In this document: positions 36,079 through 45,149 of the stretch, one piece after another
How positions within the stretch are numbered: position 1 is the stretch's first letter
Layout of the letters: every line of letters begins with the position of its first letter
Source of the DNA: Terrabacter sp. Root181
Lineage (GTDB): Bacteria > Actinomycetota > Actinomycetes > Actinomycetales > Dermatophilaceae
Direction of reading: 5' to 3'
Length of the DNA: 64,000 nucleotides
Assembly: GCF_001428505.1 (NCBI RefSeq)
Contig: NZ_LMHU01000010.1
Coordinates: 186,001 to 250,000 of the forward strand
Notes under the pieces: generated by a model
The model's input: the letters and a program-made list of their open reading frames with translations, nothing else
What the model was told of the DNA's origin: nothing
The model's database searches: none
Made by a program: the position numbers and the translations under genes

Positions 36079-37266
36079 GTGGATCTCTTCGAGTACCAAG
36101 CCCGCGACATGTTCGAGAAGCACGGAGTGCCCGTGCTGGCCGGCGCCATCGCCACCACCCCGGAGGAGGCCCGAGCGGCCGCTGAGCAGATCGGGCCGAA
36201 GTCGGGCGGTGTCACCGTCGTCAAGGCGCAGGTGAAGACCGGCGGCCGCGGCAAGGCCGGTGGCGTCAAGGTCACCAAGAGCCCCGACGAGGCGCAGGCC
36301 GCCGCCGAGGCGATTCTCGGGATGGACATCAAGGGCCACACCGTGGGCACCGTGATGATCGCCCAGGGCGCCCGCATCGCCGAGGAGTACTACTTCTCGG
36401 TGCTGCTCGACCGTGCGAACCGCACCTACCTCGCCATGTGCTCCAAGGAGGGCGGCATGGAGATCGAGCAGCTCGCCGTCGAGCGCCCCGAGGCCCTCGC
36501 TCGCGTCGCGGTCGACCCCAACACGGGCATCGACGCCGCGAAGGCGCAGGAGATCGTCGACGCCGCGGGCTTCGACGAGGCCGACAAGGCCGCCATCACC
36601 GACGTCATCCAGAAGCTGTGGACGGTCTACCGCGAGGAGGACGCCACGCTCGTCGAGGTCAACCCCCTCGTCAAGACCGAGGACGGCGAGATCATCGCCC
36701 TCGACGGCAAGGTGACGCTCGACGAGAACGCCGGCTTCCGCCACGCCGACCACGAGGCGCTCGAGGACACGGCCCACGCGGACCCGCTCGAGGCAGCGGC
36801 CAAGGAGAAGGACCTCAACTACGTCAAGCTCGACGGGTCCGTCGGCATCATCGGCAACGGCGCGGGGCTCGTCATGAGCACCCTCGACGTCGTCGCGTAC
36901 GCCGGCGAGGAGTTCGGCGGCCAGAAGCCGGCCAACTTCCTCGACATCGGTGGCGGCGCCAGCGCCGAGGTCATGGCCAACGGCCTGCACATCATCCTGT
37001 CGGACCCGCAGGTCAAGAGCGTCTTCGTCAACGTCTTCGGTGGCATCACCTCCTGCGACGCCGTCGCCAACGGCATCGTGGGCGCGCTCGACGCGCTCGG
37101 CGACGAGGAGGACCGACCGCTCGTCGTGCGCCTCGACGGCAACAACGTCGAAGAGGGTCGCCGCATCCTCCAGGAGCGCAACCACCCGCTGGTGACGATC
37201 GAGCCGACGATGGACGGCGCCGCGCGCCGCGCCGCCGAGCTCGCCGCCGGTCCCGCCGCCAACTGA
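36079..37266 (+). CDS. sucC: Succinyl-CoA synthetase (ADP-forming) beta subunit
   Basis: TCA-cycle enzyme that makes ATP (or GTP) from succinyl-CoA. The product is 395 residues. An N-terminal ATP-grasp domain begins [19 protein letters not shown] and has [18 protein letters not shown] and VEVNPLV. The C-terminal CoA-ligase domain has [26 protein letters not shown] and [13 protein letters not shown] 36079 gives the conserved N-terminus. sucD follows after 30 bases. The 230 bases before it hold a weak TAGAGT hexamer at 35937 but no clear -35. Confidence 0.98.
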   Translation: MDLFEYQARDMFEKHGVPVLAGAIATTPEEARAAAEQIGPKSGGVTVVKAQVKTGGRGKAGGVKVTKSPDEAQAAAEAILGMDIKGHTVGTVMIAQGARIAEEYYFSVLLDRANRTYLAMCSKEGGMEIEQLAVERPEALARVAVDPNTGIDAAKAQEIVDAAGFDEADKAAITDVIQKLWTVYREEDATLVEVNPLVKTEDGEIIALDGKVTLDENAGFRHADHEALEDTAHADPLEAAAKEKDLNYVKLDGSVGIIGNGAGLVMSTLDVVAYAGEEFGGQKPANFLDIGGGASAEVMANGLHIILSDPQVKSVFVNVFGGITSCDAVANGIVGALDALGDEEDRPLVVRLDGNNVEEGRRILQERNHPLVTIEPTMDGAARRAAELAAGPAAN

Positions 37267-37296
37267 CCCCGAGCCAAGAAGAGAGAACGACGAACC

Positions 37297-38190
37297 ATGG
37301 CTATCTTCCTCAACGCCGACTCGAAGGTCATCGTCCAGGGCATGACCGGGTCCGAGGGCATGAAGCACACGCAGCGCATGCTCAAGTCGGGCACCGACAT
37401 CGTCGGCGGCGTCAACCCGCGCAAGGCCGGCACCACGGTCGACTTCGAGGGCGGCGTCTCCGTCCCCGTCTACGGCACGGTCAAGGAGGCCATCGAGGCC
37501 ACCGGCGCCAACGTGTCCGTGATCTTCGTGCCCGCGCAGTTCACCAAGGCCGCCGCGGTCGAGGCGATCGACGCCGGGATCCCGCTCGCGGTGGTCATCA
37601 CCGAGGGCGTCGCGGTCAAGGACACCGCCGAGCTCTACAACTACGCCAAGGACAAGGGCACGACCCGCATCGTCGGCCCGAACTGCCCCGGACTCATCAC
37701 GCCGGGTGTCAGCAACGCCGGCATCATCCCGGCCGACATCTCGGGCACGGGTCGCATCGGCCTCGTCTCCAAGTCGGGCACGCTGACCTACCAGATGATG
37801 TACGAGCTGCGTGACTTCGGCTTCAGCTCGGCCGTCGGGATCGGTGGCGACCCGATCATCGGCACGACCCACATCGACTGCCTCGAGGCGTTCCAGAACG
37901 ACCCCGACACCGACGCCATCGTCATGATCGGCGAGATCGGTGGCGACGCCGAGGAGCGCGCGGCCGCCTACATCAAGGAGCACGTGACGAAGCCCGTCGT
38001 CGGCTACGTCGCCGGCTTCACCGCCCCCGAGGGCAAGACGATGGGCCACGCCGGCGCCATCGTCTCGGGCTCCTCCGGCACCGCGCAGGCCAAGAAGGAG
38101 GCCCTCGAGGCCGCCGGCGTCAAGGTCGGCAAGACGCCGTCCGAGACCGCCGACCTCATGCGCGAGATCATGCAGGGCATCGCGAAGTAG
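37297..38190 (+). CDS. sucD: Succinyl-CoA synthetase alpha subunit
   Basis: The CoA-binding subunit that carries the phosphohistidine intermediate. The product is 297 residues. It has a Rossmann N-terminus [43 protein letters not shown] and the active-site [11 protein letters not shown] with His 251. AGAGAG about ten bases upstream of the ATG serves as ribosome site. Paired with sucC and followed by a hairpin terminator. Confidence 0.98.
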   Translation: MAIFLNADSKVIVQGMTGSEGMKHTQRMLKSGTDIVGGVNPRKAGTTVDFEGGVSVPVYGTVKEAIEATGANVSVIFVPAQFTKAAAVEAIDAGIPLAVVITEGVAVKDTAELYNYAKDKGTTRIVGPNCPGLITPGVSNAGIIPADISGTGRIGLVSKSGTLTYQMMYELRDFGFSSAVGIGGDPIIGTTHIDCLEAFQNDPDTDAIVMIGEIGGDAEERAAAYIKEHVTKPVVGYVAGFTAPEGKTMGHAGAIVSGSSGTAQAKKEALEAAGVKVGKTPSETADLMREIMQGIAK

Positions 38191-38211
38191 TCTGCGCCAC
38201 AAGCAGTTCCG

Positions 38212-38242
38212 AGCGGACGGTCACCTCCGGGTGGCCGTCCGC
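38212..38242 (+). terminator. Hairpin terminator after sucCD
   Basis: AGCGGACGG...CAC pairs with GTG.CCGTCCGCT across the loop CTCCGG, 22 bases after the sucD stop. A short TTCGCTAT follows, a weak T-rich tail. Confidence 0.75.
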
Positions 38243-38260
38243 TTCGCTATGACCCACCGA

Positions 38261-38356
38261 GGGCGTATGCCGTGTCACCGGGTCCGTCCCCGAGCGCGGC
38301 GCCCCAGCGTGCCCCGGCCAACCCCGCGGCAGCCCCGGGCCGGACGGCATACGCCC
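38261..38356. repeat. Inverted pair of the 13-bp motif GGGCGTATGCCGT
   Basis: GGGCGTATGCCGT at 38261-38273 and its exact reverse complement ACGGCATACGCCC at 38344-38356 lie 70 bases apart between the sucD terminator and the DUF6350 gene. It is the longest perfect pair of the dispersed GGCATACG motif in this window. Confidence 0.75.
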
Positions 38357-38406
38357 TGAGGTCCCATCGGCGTGGGCGCTCGCTCCGTGGCGGGGATCTT
38401 GTGACC

Positions 38407-39762
38407 ATGGGGGCGACCCCTTCGACCCGCAGCGCAGGAGTGAGACCACTGGCACCGTCGAGCACGACCACGACGTCGACGACCACGCCGGCGACCTCGT
38501 CGACCAGCCCCTCGACGGCGATGCCGGCCGCCCTGCGCGCCGGCGCGCTCGCTGCCGTCGGCACGTGGTCGGTCGTCGTGCTGCCGGCGCTCATCGGCTG
38601 GGTGGCCGCGCCCGAGAGCTCCGTCGGGTGGTTCTCGGCGGTGTCGGTCGCCAGCGCCATCTGGTTCCTCGGCCACGGCCAGTCCGTCGGTGCCGGCAAC
38701 GTGGCCATCTCGATGACGCCGCTGCTGCTCCTGCTCGTCTTCGTCCACATCGCCTACCGCTGGGCCCGCCGTCTCGCCGCGACCGAGCGGCTGCGCGTCG
38801 GTGCGGCCGACTGGAGCCGGGTCGCCCAGTGGGGCGTCGTGCCGGGCTTCGTCATCGGCTACGGGCTCGTGTCGTCGGTCTTCGCGCTCTTCACCCTCGG
38901 GGGCCCCGCGACACCCGGGGTCGCCGCGGTCGTCGGGTCCCTGCTCGTGCCCCTCGCGGCGCTCGGCTTCGTCATGCTCCGCCCCGACGACGAGACGGCG
39001 CCGGCGTTCGTGCGCACGTGGTTCCGGCGCGGCCCGACGTGGCTGCCGACGGTGTGGCGCACCGGCTGGCGCGGGGCGGGGATGCTGCTCGCCCTCGGTC
39101 TCGTCGTCGTCGTCCTGCGGCTCGTCGTGTCGTGGTCGGCCGTCGCCGACATCCAGGACCAGTACGGCGCCAACGTCGGCGCGGTCGTCATCATCGCGCT
39201 CGCCCAGCTCGCCCTCCTCGGCAACGCGGCCACGTGGGCGCTGTCGTTCCTCGCCGGCCCGGGCTTCCAGGTCGCGCTCGGCTCGACGGTCTCCGCCGGC
39301 GCCGCCCAGCCCGGCCTGCTGCCGCTCGTGCCCGTCCTCGGCGCGCTGCCCGAGGCCAGCGACTACCCGGCGATGATGTATGCCGTCGTGCTGGCCCCCG
39401 TGCTCGTCGGCGTCTGGCTCGGTCGCCGGGTCGACGCCGAGCTCGAGTTCTTCGGCAACGTGCGGGCCCGGCTCTCGGCGACGGCCGTCGCGGCCCTCAT
39501 CGCGGTCGTGGTCGTCATCGCCCTCACGGCGCTCGGCAACGGCGCGGTCGGTGTCGACCGGCTCTCGGCCGTCGGACCGCACCTCTGGTCGTTCGCCGCG
39601 GCCCTGACCGCCGAGGTCGTCGGTGGCGCGCTGCTCCTCACCGGCGTGCTCGTGCTGCTCGAGCGTCGCCGGGAGGGCGAGGCCCTCGACCCGACGCCGG
39701 ACGAGGACCAGGACGAGGACCAGGACCAGGACCAGGAGACTCCGGTCACCGACGAGGACTGA
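38407..39762 (+). CDS. DUF6350 multi-span membrane protein
   Basis: A 451-residue membrane protein with about ten hydrophobic helices after a Ser/Thr-rich cytoplasmic head (STTTTSTTTPATSS). The place between sucCD and purN/purH and the overall layout are those of the actinobacterial DUF6350 family, whose function is unknown. The tail is strongly acidic with a repeated Asp-Gln pattern (DEDQDEDQDQDQE). ATG 38407 has GGGGATC nine bases upstream; a GTG two codons earlier is an alternative, and a much longer ATG start at 38272 would add low-complexity sequence that runs over the repeat pair. Confidence 0.85.
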   Translation: MGATPSTRSAGVRPLAPSSTTTTSTTTPATSSTSPSTAMPAALRAGALAAVGTWSVVVLPALIGWVAAPESSVGWFSAVSVASAIWFLGHGQSVGAGNVAISMTPLLLLLVFVHIAYRWARRLAATERLRVGAADWSRVAQWGVVPGFVIGYGLVSSVFALFTLGGPATPGVAAVVGSLLVPLAALGFVMLRPDDETAPAFVRTWFRRGPTWLPTVWRTGWRGAGMLLALGLVVVVLRLVVSWSAVADIQDQYGANVGAVVIIALAQLALLGNAATWALSFLAGPGFQVALGSTVSAGAAQPGLLPLVPVLGALPEASDYPAMMYAVVLAPVLVGVWLGRRVDAELEFFGNVRARLSATAVAALIAVVVVIALTALGNGAVGVDRLSAVGPHLWSFAAALTAEVVGGALLLTGVLVLLERRREGEALDPTPDEDQDEDQDQDQETPVTDED

Positions 39763-39803
39763 GGTCCTCGGACGCCGCTCGACCCTCGGTCCGTGTCACC
39801 GGG

Positions 39804-40196
39804 TCAGCGCACGACGACGCCGACCATCCCGGCGTCGCGCAGCTTCGCGCAGTCGCCCTCGGCGATGCTGGTCTGGGCCCCGGCGACACACTTCTCGTAG
39901 GCGCTGACGGAGTCGTAGAACGCGACCTGGAGGGCCAGGCTCGACAGCAGCATCCCGGAGATGACGAGGGTGATGACCGGCCAGATCTTCTCCTTGCCGG
40001 TCCGCATCGACAGAAAGCGGAGCAGGCGCACGGTGAGGACGACCGCGAGCACGAGCGGCAGGAAGGCGACGAAGCGCTTCGGCAGCGGGAGGTACATGGC
40101 GACCAGACCGAGCAGCACGAGGAGCGCGACGGGCAGGGTGCGCTTGGCCTTCTCGCGGGCGAACGCGATCTCCTGCTCCAGCTGGGGCTCGGTCAT
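39804..40196 (-). CDS. Small membrane protein of unknown function
   Basis: A 130-residue protein. It opens with an acidic/charged helix (MTEPQLEQEIAFAREKAKR), then has three hydrophobic spans, then an external tail with two cysteines (YEKCVAG and GDCAKL) that could pair. No family recognised. ATG 40196 gives the charged N-terminus; an upstream start would add a poor 13 residues. It is convergent with DUF6350 and divergent from purN. Confidence 0.75.
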   Translation of the reverse strand: MTEPQLEQEIAFAREKAKRTLPVALLVLLGLVAMYLPLPKRFVAFLPLVLAVVLTVRLLRFLSMRTGKEKIWPVITLVISGMLLSSLALQVAFYDSVSAYEKCVAGAQTSIAEGDCAKLRDAGMVGVVVR

Positions 40197-40248
40197 GCGG
40201 TCCATCCTCGCCCATGGATGGGGCCGGGCCCGCATCGGGCGGCGGCGC

Positions 40249-40254
40249 TAAACT
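40249..40254 (+). promoter_or_regulatory. -10 hexamer for a leaderless purN transcript
   Basis: TAAACT ends seven bases before the GTG at 40262, with no ribosome site visible. Confidence 0.55.
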
Positions 40255-40261
40255 CCGGCTC

Positions 40262-40906
40262 GTGACGACCGACGCCCTCGCCAGCACGTCCGAGCCGACC
40301 GATCGTCAGGTGCCGGTCGTCGTGCTGGTGTCCGGGTCCGGCACGTTGCTCCAGGCGCTGCTCGACGCCGCGGCCGACCCGGTCTACGGCGTCCGCATCG
40401 CCGCGGTGGGGGCCGACCGGCCGTGCACCGGGCTCGACCGGGCCGAACGGGCCGGCATACCGACGTTCGTCGTGCGACCCGCGGACTTCGCGGACCGCGC
40501 GGCGTGGGACGTCGCCCTGGCCGAGCAGGTGGCTGCCGCGGACCCGCGCTTCGTCGTCACGGCCGGCTTCATGCGGATCCTCGGTCCGGCGACGCTGGGC
40601 GCCCAGCCCGTCGTCAACACCCACCCCGCCCTGCTGCCGAGCTTCCCCGGGGCGCACGGCGTGCGCGACGCCCTCGCCTACGGCGTCAAGGTGACCGGCA
40701 CGACGTGCCACGTCGTCGATGCCGGCGTCGACACCGGGCCGATCATCGAGCAGCGGGTCGTCGCCGTGGAGGACGACGACACCGAGGAGAGCCTGCACGA
40801 GCGGATCAAGGTCCAGGAGCGCGACCTGCTCGTCGACGTCGTGAGCCGGCTCGCCCGCGAGGGCTTCGTGGTCGAGGGGCGACGAGTTCGGATCGGGCAG
40901 GACTGA
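40262..40906 (+). CDS. purN: Phosphoribosylglycinamide formyltransferase
   Basis: Third step of purine synthesis, moving a formyl group from 10-formyl-THF to GAR. The product is 214 residues, the normal length. The phosphate loop VLVSGSGTLLQAL, the folate and catalytic stretch VVNTHPALLPSFPGAHG (Asn and His of the active site) and TCHVVDAGVDTGPII (catalytic Asp) are present. The first 20 residues are a short extra lead. Leaderless-type promoter upstream; purH follows after a riboswitch. Confidence 0.97.
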   Translation: MTTDALASTSEPTDRQVPVVVLVSGSGTLLQALLDAAADPVYGVRIAAVGADRPCTGLDRAERAGIPTFVVRPADFADRAAWDVALAEQVAAADPRFVVTAGFMRILGPATLGAQPVVNTHPALLPSFPGAHGVRDALAYGVKVTGTTCHVVDAGVDTGPIIEQRVVAVEDDDTEESLHERIKVQERDLLVDVVSRLAREGFVVEGRRVRIGQD

Positions 40907-40910
40907 CCGC

Positions 40911-40916
40911 TACGCT
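40911..40916 (+). promoter_or_regulatory. -10 hexamer before the purH leader
   Basis: TACGCT lies just after the purN stop and about eight bases before the first conserved base of the riboswitch, so purH can be transcribed with the full aptamer as its 5' leader. Confidence 0.5.
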
Positions 40917-40920
40917 GGTC

Positions 40921-40990
40921 GCACACGACTGGCGCGGGTGGGACACCACCGGGGAGTGACGTCGGGAGCATCGACCGCCTGGGTGCCTCG
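40921..40990 (+). promoter_or_regulatory. ZTP riboswitch (pfl motif) in the purH leader
   Basis: The leader contains the signature order of the pfl/ZTP aptamer: ACTGGCG, then a hairpin whose 3' arm runs into CCACCGGGGAGTGACG, then the linker and CGACCGCCTGGGTGCC, whose CCGCCTGGG is the conserved second half. ZTP accumulates when 10-formyl-THF is short, and the switch then raises purine and folate genes. Location before purH, the enzyme that consumes the ZTP precursor AICAR, fits. Expression-platform details are not resolved. Confidence 0.88.
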
Positions 40991-41070
40991 CGAGAACGGA
41001 AGCCATCGGGTCCCCTGACGACACGACCCGGGCACGCCGCGACCGATGTCACCGAACCAGGAGTGCACCC

Positions 41071-42702
41071 ATGACCGCCGCTCTGTCCCACGCGTCCGAC
41101 CTCACCGACGGCCGCCGCTCGATCAAGCGGGCCCTCGTCTCCGTCTACGACAAGTCAGGCCTCGACGAGCTGGCCCGCGCCCTCGACGCCGCCGGTGTCG
41201 CCATCGTCTCGACGGGATCGACGGCGAAGACCATCGCCGCCGCAGGGGTGCCCGTCACGCAGGTCGAGGAGCTCACCGGCTTCCCCGAGTGCCTCGACGG
41301 CCGGGTCAAGACCCTGCACCCGAAGGTGCACGCCGGCATCCTCGCCGACACGCGGAACCCCGACCACGTCCGGCAGCTCGCCGACCTCGGCGTCGAGGCC
41401 TTCGACCTCGTCGTCGTCAACCTCTACCCCTTCCGCGAGACCGTCGCGTCCGGCGCGAGCGAGGACGAGTGCGTCGAGCAGATCGACATCGGCGGCCCGT
41501 CGATGGTGCGTGCCTCCGCCAAGAACCACGCGAGCGTCGCCATCGTGACGAGCCCGGCGGCATACGCCCACGTCACCGAGGCCCTCGGGGCCGGCGGCTT
41601 CACGGTGACCGAGCGTCGCCGCCTCGCGGCCGAGGCGTTCGTCCACACGGCGAGCTACGACAACGCGGTCGCGAACTGGATGGGCAACGTCGTCGCCGAC
41701 ACGAGCGACGGCACCGGCTTCCCGGCGTGGACGGGCGCGACCTTCGACCGCGCGGCGGCCCTGCGCTACGGCGAGAACCCGCACCAGAGCGCGGCCCTCT
41801 ACCGCCACTGGCGCCCGGGCGTGGCCAGTGCGGAGCAGCTGCACGGCAAGGAGATGTCCTACAACAACTACGTCGACACCGACGCCGCCGTGCGTGCCGC
41901 GCACGACCACGGCGACCAGCCGACCGTCGCGATCATCAAGCACGCCAACCCGTGCGGCATCGCCGTCGGCGGGACCATCGAGGAGGCCTACGAGCGCGCC
42001 CACGCCACCGACCCGGTGAGCGCCTACGGTGGCATCATCGCGGCCAACCGGACCGTCACGGCGGCCATGGCGGCGGCGGCCAAGCCGGTCTTCACCGAGG
42101 TCGTCATCGCCCCCGACTACGAGCCGGAGGCCCTCGAGATCCTCACGGCCAAGAAGAACCTCCGCGTCCTGCGCCTACCCGCCGGCATGGCCGAGGCGGC
42201 GGACCCGATCGAGACGCGTGCCATCAGCGGTGGCCTGCTCGTGCAGACCGTCGACAAGGTCGACGCCGTCGTGCGCGGCGAGGGTGACGCCGTGACCGGG
42301 GGCGACGACGCCGCGGACTGGCGGCTCGTCTCCGGCGACGCCGCGGACGACGCGACCCTGGCCGACCTGCAGTTCGCCTGGCGCGCGATCCGCGCCGTGA
42401 AGTCCAACGCGATCCTGCTCGCCAAGGACGGCGCCGCGGTCGGCGTCGGCATGGGCCAGGTCAACCGCGTCGACTCGTGCTACCTCGCCGTGCGTCGCGC
42501 GGGGGAGGAGCGAGCCCGCGGCTCGGTCGCCGCGTCGGATGCGTTCTTCCCGTTCGCCGACGGCCTGCAGATCCTGCTCGACGCCGGCGTCCGCGCCGTC
42601 GTCGCACCCGGCGGCTCGATCCGCGACGAGGAGATCATCGAGGCGGCCAAGGCCGCCGGGGTCACGATGTACTTCACCGGGACGCGCCACTTCGCGCACT
42701 GA
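41071..42702 (+). CDS. purH: Bifunctional AICAR formyltransferase / IMP cyclohydrolase
   Basis: Performs the last two steps of IMP synthesis. The product is 543 residues. The N-terminal IMP cyclohydrolase (MGS-like fold) has [23 protein letters not shown] and [15 protein letters not shown]. The C-terminal AICAR formyltransferase has [21 protein letters not shown] and [10 protein letters not shown], with the catalytic Lys-His pair in KHANPCG. ATG 41071 has CAGGAG about nine bases upstream. It is preceded by a ZTP riboswitch and followed by a strong hairpin. Confidence 0.98.
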   Translation: MTAALSHASDLTDGRRSIKRALVSVYDKSGLDELARALDAAGVAIVSTGSTAKTIAAAGVPVTQVEELTGFPECLDGRVKTLHPKVHAGILADTRNPDHVRQLADLGVEAFDLVVVNLYPFRETVASGASEDECVEQIDIGGPSMVRASAKNHASVAIVTSPAAYAHVTEALGAGGFTVTERRRLAAEAFVHTASYDNAVANWMGNVVADTSDGTGFPAWTGATFDRAAALRYGENPHQSAALYRHWRPGVASAEQLHGKEMSYNNYVDTDAAVRAAHDHGDQPTVAIIKHANPCGIAVGGTIEEAYERAHATDPVSAYGGIIAANRTVTAAMAAAAKPVFTEVVIAPDYEPEALEILTAKKNLRVLRLPAGMAEAADPIETRAISGGLLVQTVDKVDAVVRGEGDAVTGGDDAADWRLVSGDAADDATLADLQFAWRAIRAVKSNAILLAKDGAAVGVGMGQVNRVDSCYLAVRRAGEERARGSVAASDAFFPFADGLQILLDAGVRAVVAPGGSIRDEEIIEAAKAAGVTMYFTGTRHFAH

Positions 42703-42716
42703 GTCGACGTCAGGCC

Positions 42717-42749
42717 GACGGCCACGCCCCACTCCGGGGCGTGGCCGTC
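42717..42749 (+). terminator. Hairpin terminator after purH
   Basis: GACGGCCACGCCCC pairs perfectly with GGGGCGTGGCCGTC around ACTCC, 14 bases past the purH stop, followed by GTCTCAGG. The stem is symmetric and can also serve the minus-strand gene ending at 42853. Confidence 0.85.
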
Positions 42750-42852
42750 GTCTCAGGGGGGCGTATGCCGTGTGCCGCAGCGAGAGCCCCCGCGCCCTCT
42801 CCGTCGAGCGGAGTGGGCGGTCTGGTCGGGGGTGGGCTGTGTGGTGGGCGGC

Positions 42853-43470
42853 TCAGCGGGCGCGGCGCAGCCCTCTCCGACCGAGGACGACGACCACGGT
42901 GGCGGCGACCACCACGGACAGGAGCAGGGCCGTGACCGAAGCCGCTACCCCGACCGCCTCGTTGACGCTCCAGGCGACCGCGGCGACGATCGCGACCAGG
43001 GCGCAGGCCGCCGGGAAGACGCCGATGAGCACGACCTTCTCGCGCGTCGTCCATCCGCGGGCGATCACGACGAGGACGGCGAGCACCGGCCACAGCGGCG
43101 GGTAGAAGAGGGCGAAGAGCAGCTCGACGGGGTGGGGGCCGGTGACGGCGAAGAACGTCAGCAGGAGCAGGACGAGGAAGCCGAGCACCATGACGACCAC
43201 CGGCAGCCAACGCCGGTCCTGGGCGAGCGTCGCTGCGCCGGCGCGGGAGCCCGGCCCCACGGCATACGCCTCGTCGGCGATCTGCTCGGGCGTGCCCAGC
43301 CCGGCGAGCGCGCTGCGCACCTGCTCGTCGTCGGCGTCGGCCGGGAGGCTGTCGTGGAGGTGCTCGCGCACGCCGGCGACGACCTCGGTCCGGGTCGCCG
43401 GCGGCGCGCCCTCGAGGAGGGTGTCGAGGCGCTGGAGATAGGCGTCGACGCGGGGGTGGGTCTGGTTCAC
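42853..43470 (-). CDS. HAAS-type membrane protein coupled to PadR
   Basis: A 205-residue protein. The first 65 residues are soluble (VNQTHPRVDAYLQRLDTLLEGAPPATRTEVVAGVREHLHDSL) and match the HAAS/DUF1700-like signalling domain that often follows PadR regulators. Four hydrophobic spans follow. GTG 43470 overlaps the PadR stop by four bases (GTGA, 43467-43470). It is probably the main target of PadR. Its physiological role is unknown. Confidence 0.85.
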   Translation of the reverse strand: MNQTHPRVDAYLQRLDTLLEGAPPATRTEVVAGVREHLHDSLPADADDEQVRSALAGLGTPEQIADEAYAVGPGSRAGAATLAQDRRWLPVVVMVLGFLVLLLLTFFAVTGPHPVELLFALFYPPLWPVLAVLVVIARGWTTREKVVLIGVFPAACALVAIVAAVAWSVNEAVGVAASVTALLLSVVVAATVVVVLGRRGLRRAR

Positions 43471-43820
43471 GGTCTGCTCCCTGTCTGCGGGTCGACGGCC
43501 GCGTCCACGGCGTCGCGGAATGGTGCCCACGTGCGGCGGAAGGCGTCGAGCGTCCCCCGTCCCGAGGCGGTGATCGCGTAGTAGCGGCGTGGCGGGCCCT
43601 CGGTCGACTCCTCCCACCTCGTCTCGACGAACCCGGCGGTCCGCAGCCGCGACAGCAGGGGGTAGAGGGTGCCCTCGCCGGTCATGAGGATGCCGTCGCG
43701 GGCGAGCCGGCGCGCGATGTCGAGCCCGTAGGTGGGCTCGTCGGCGACCATCGCGAGCACGCAGTACTCGACCGCACCGCGACGGAGGTGCGTCAGGATG
43801 CGTTCGTCGCCCGGTACCAT
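43467..43820 (-). CDS. PadR-family transcriptional regulator
   Basis: A 117-residue winged-helix repressor. It has HLRRGAVEYCVLAMVADEPTYGLDI in the first helices, the DNA-recognition part LMTGEGTLYPLLSRLRTAGFVE and the wing RRYYAITASGRGTL. A short C-terminal helix (FRRTWAPFRDAVDAAV) serves dimerisation. ATG 43820 is supported by TACCTT seven bases upstream, so the transcript is likely leaderless. It is coupled to the HAAS-like membrane protein. Confidence 0.93.
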   Translation of the reverse strand: MVPGDERILTHLRRGAVEYCVLAMVADEPTYGLDIARRLARDGILMTGEGTLYPLLSRLRTAGFVETRWEESTEGPPRRYYAITASGRGTLDAFRRTWAPFRDAVDAAVDPQTGSRP

Positions 43821-43827
43821 GCGACAC

Positions 43828-43833
43828 AAGGTA
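43828..43833 (-). promoter_or_regulatory. -10 hexamer for the PadR operon
   Basis: On the minus strand TACCTT lies seven bases before the ATG at 43820. PadR proteins usually bind such a core promoter themselves, so autoregulation is possible. Confidence 0.5.
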
Positions 43834-43868
43834 GTGGCGCAGACGCCGGTCGGCAAGGACATCCCGCC

Positions 43869-43980
43869 ACCGTCGAGAGGCCACGTCGGGCCGCCTCCAC
43901 CATGACGAGAGGCCAGCCCTCGTCACCGAGAACTGGCCTCTCGACCGACCGAGGGGGGCCACACGTGGCCTTTCGACGGT
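43869..43980. repeat. 112-bp F-F-R-R cluster of the ACCGTCGAGAGGCCACGT repeat
   Basis: It starts ACCGTCGAGAGGCCACGT and ends ACGTGGCCTTTCGACGGT, an 18-bp inverted pair with one mismatch. Inside, CGAGAGGCCAG pairs with CTGGCCTCTCG. Order forward, forward, reverse, reverse, as at 11264. It lies between the PadR promoter and the stop of the ring-opening amidohydrolase gene. Confidence 0.85.
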
Positions 43981-44003
43981 GAAGGGTTGGTGGACCCGAG
44001 CGG

Positions 44004-45149
44004 TCAGCGGGTCCAGCGGTAGCCGGTGGGCTCGCCCTCGCCGAGGTCGACGATCGCGGCGACGGGCCCGCCGCCGTCGGGGCCCTGGTGCGCTGCCGAC
44101 ACGGACACGAAGACCGCCGGGTCGCCCGTCACCGATGCCGTCACGCCACCCACCGCGGACTTGATCTGGCGGTGCCAGTGCACGTCGGAGTCGTCGAGCA
44201 TCGCGTTGCGCCGACCGTGCACGGTGCCGTCCTGGCTCACCTCGCACTTGAGGAAGACGTTGACGAGCCGGCCCTGGATGTCGCTGCTGTGCGGACGCTC
44301 CGGCAGGTCCAGTCCGGCGTCCTTGATCGCGCCCCACACGCCGTCGGCGTCGAGCGCGTCCTCCATGACCGAGTGGCCGATGCGGTAGCGGCCGCCGATG
44401 CCCGTCGTGTTGCCGACGACGACGACCTGCGCCTGGTCGAGCTCGACACCCGAGCTGCACGACGCCACCGACGAGAAGAGCGAGCGGTCGTGCATGATGT
44501 CGGCGTCCGTCGGCATCTCGATCTCGCCGAGGGCGACGGCGATGCCGAGGCCGGTCGTGCCGTTGGAGAGGTCCATCGACTCGTGCGTGTGCTCGGTCCA
44601 GACCTGGTGCCCGCGCGACTTCGCGTCGCGGATGGTGTGGATCGTCAGCAGCGGCGTCTTGGTCTGCACGTAGTGCACGTCGGCCGGGTCGGTGATGCCG
44701 GCCCGCTCCATGGCGACCTTCACGGCGTCGGCGACCTTCTGCACCATGGCGACGTAGCCGATCTCCTCGGGCTTGATCGGCTCGCTCATCGCGAAGCCGA
44801 CCGTGAGCCGCGGCTCGTCGGACTGCTCGGCCTTCTCGGCCGGCACCGTGGCGAAGATCGTGGCGTGCGGGCTGATGATGCCGTCGGTGCCACCGGACCA
44901 CACGATCGGGACCTGCTTGACCTGGTCGGCGGGCGCGCCCTTCTCGACGAGGACCTCGCGGAAGGCGCGGTCGGCGATGATCCGCGTGTAGTCGTTGACA
45001 CCGCCGTTGCCCTCGGTCTTGCCGATGATGGCGACGACGCGGCTCGCCTCCATGACGCCGTCGTCGATGAGCGTCGCGAGCTCCGACGCGTCGGCGACCG
45101 AGTGGATGGGGACCTTGCGCACCTCAATGGCTTCGGGCACGTGAATCAC
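44004..45149 (-). CDS. Ring-opening amidohydrolase (barbiturase / cyanuric acid amidohydrolase family)
   Basis: Opens a cyclic ureide such as barbiturate or cyanurate by hydrolysis. The product has 381 residues, normal for AtzD/barbiturase. The fold is three similar domains: [30 protein letters not shown] (the SGGT[ED]G signature), [22 protein letters not shown] with a candidate catalytic serine, and [25 protein letters not shown] near the end. The GTG start overlaps the carbamate kinase stop by four bases, so the two are co-translated. Which ring it prefers cannot be told from sequence alone, since the family holds both activities. Confidence 0.9.
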   Translation of the reverse strand: MIHVPEAIEVRKVPIHSVADASELATLIDDGVMEASRVVAIIGKTEGNGGVNDYTRIIADRAFREVLVEKGAPADQVKQVPIVWSGGTDGIISPHATIFATVPAEKAEQSDEPRLTVGFAMSEPIKPEEIGYVAMVQKVADAVKVAMERAGITDPADVHYVQTKTPLLTIHTIRDAKSRGHQVWTEHTHESMDLSNGTTGLGIAVALGEIEMPTDADIMHDRSLFSSVASCSSGVELDQAQVVVVGNTTGIGGRYRIGHSVMEDALDADGVWGAIKDAGLDLPERPHSSDIQGRLVNVFLKCEVSQDGTVHGRRNAMLDDSDVHWHRQIKSAVGGVTASVTGDPAVFVSVSAAHQGPDGGGPVAAIVDLGEGEPTGYRWTR

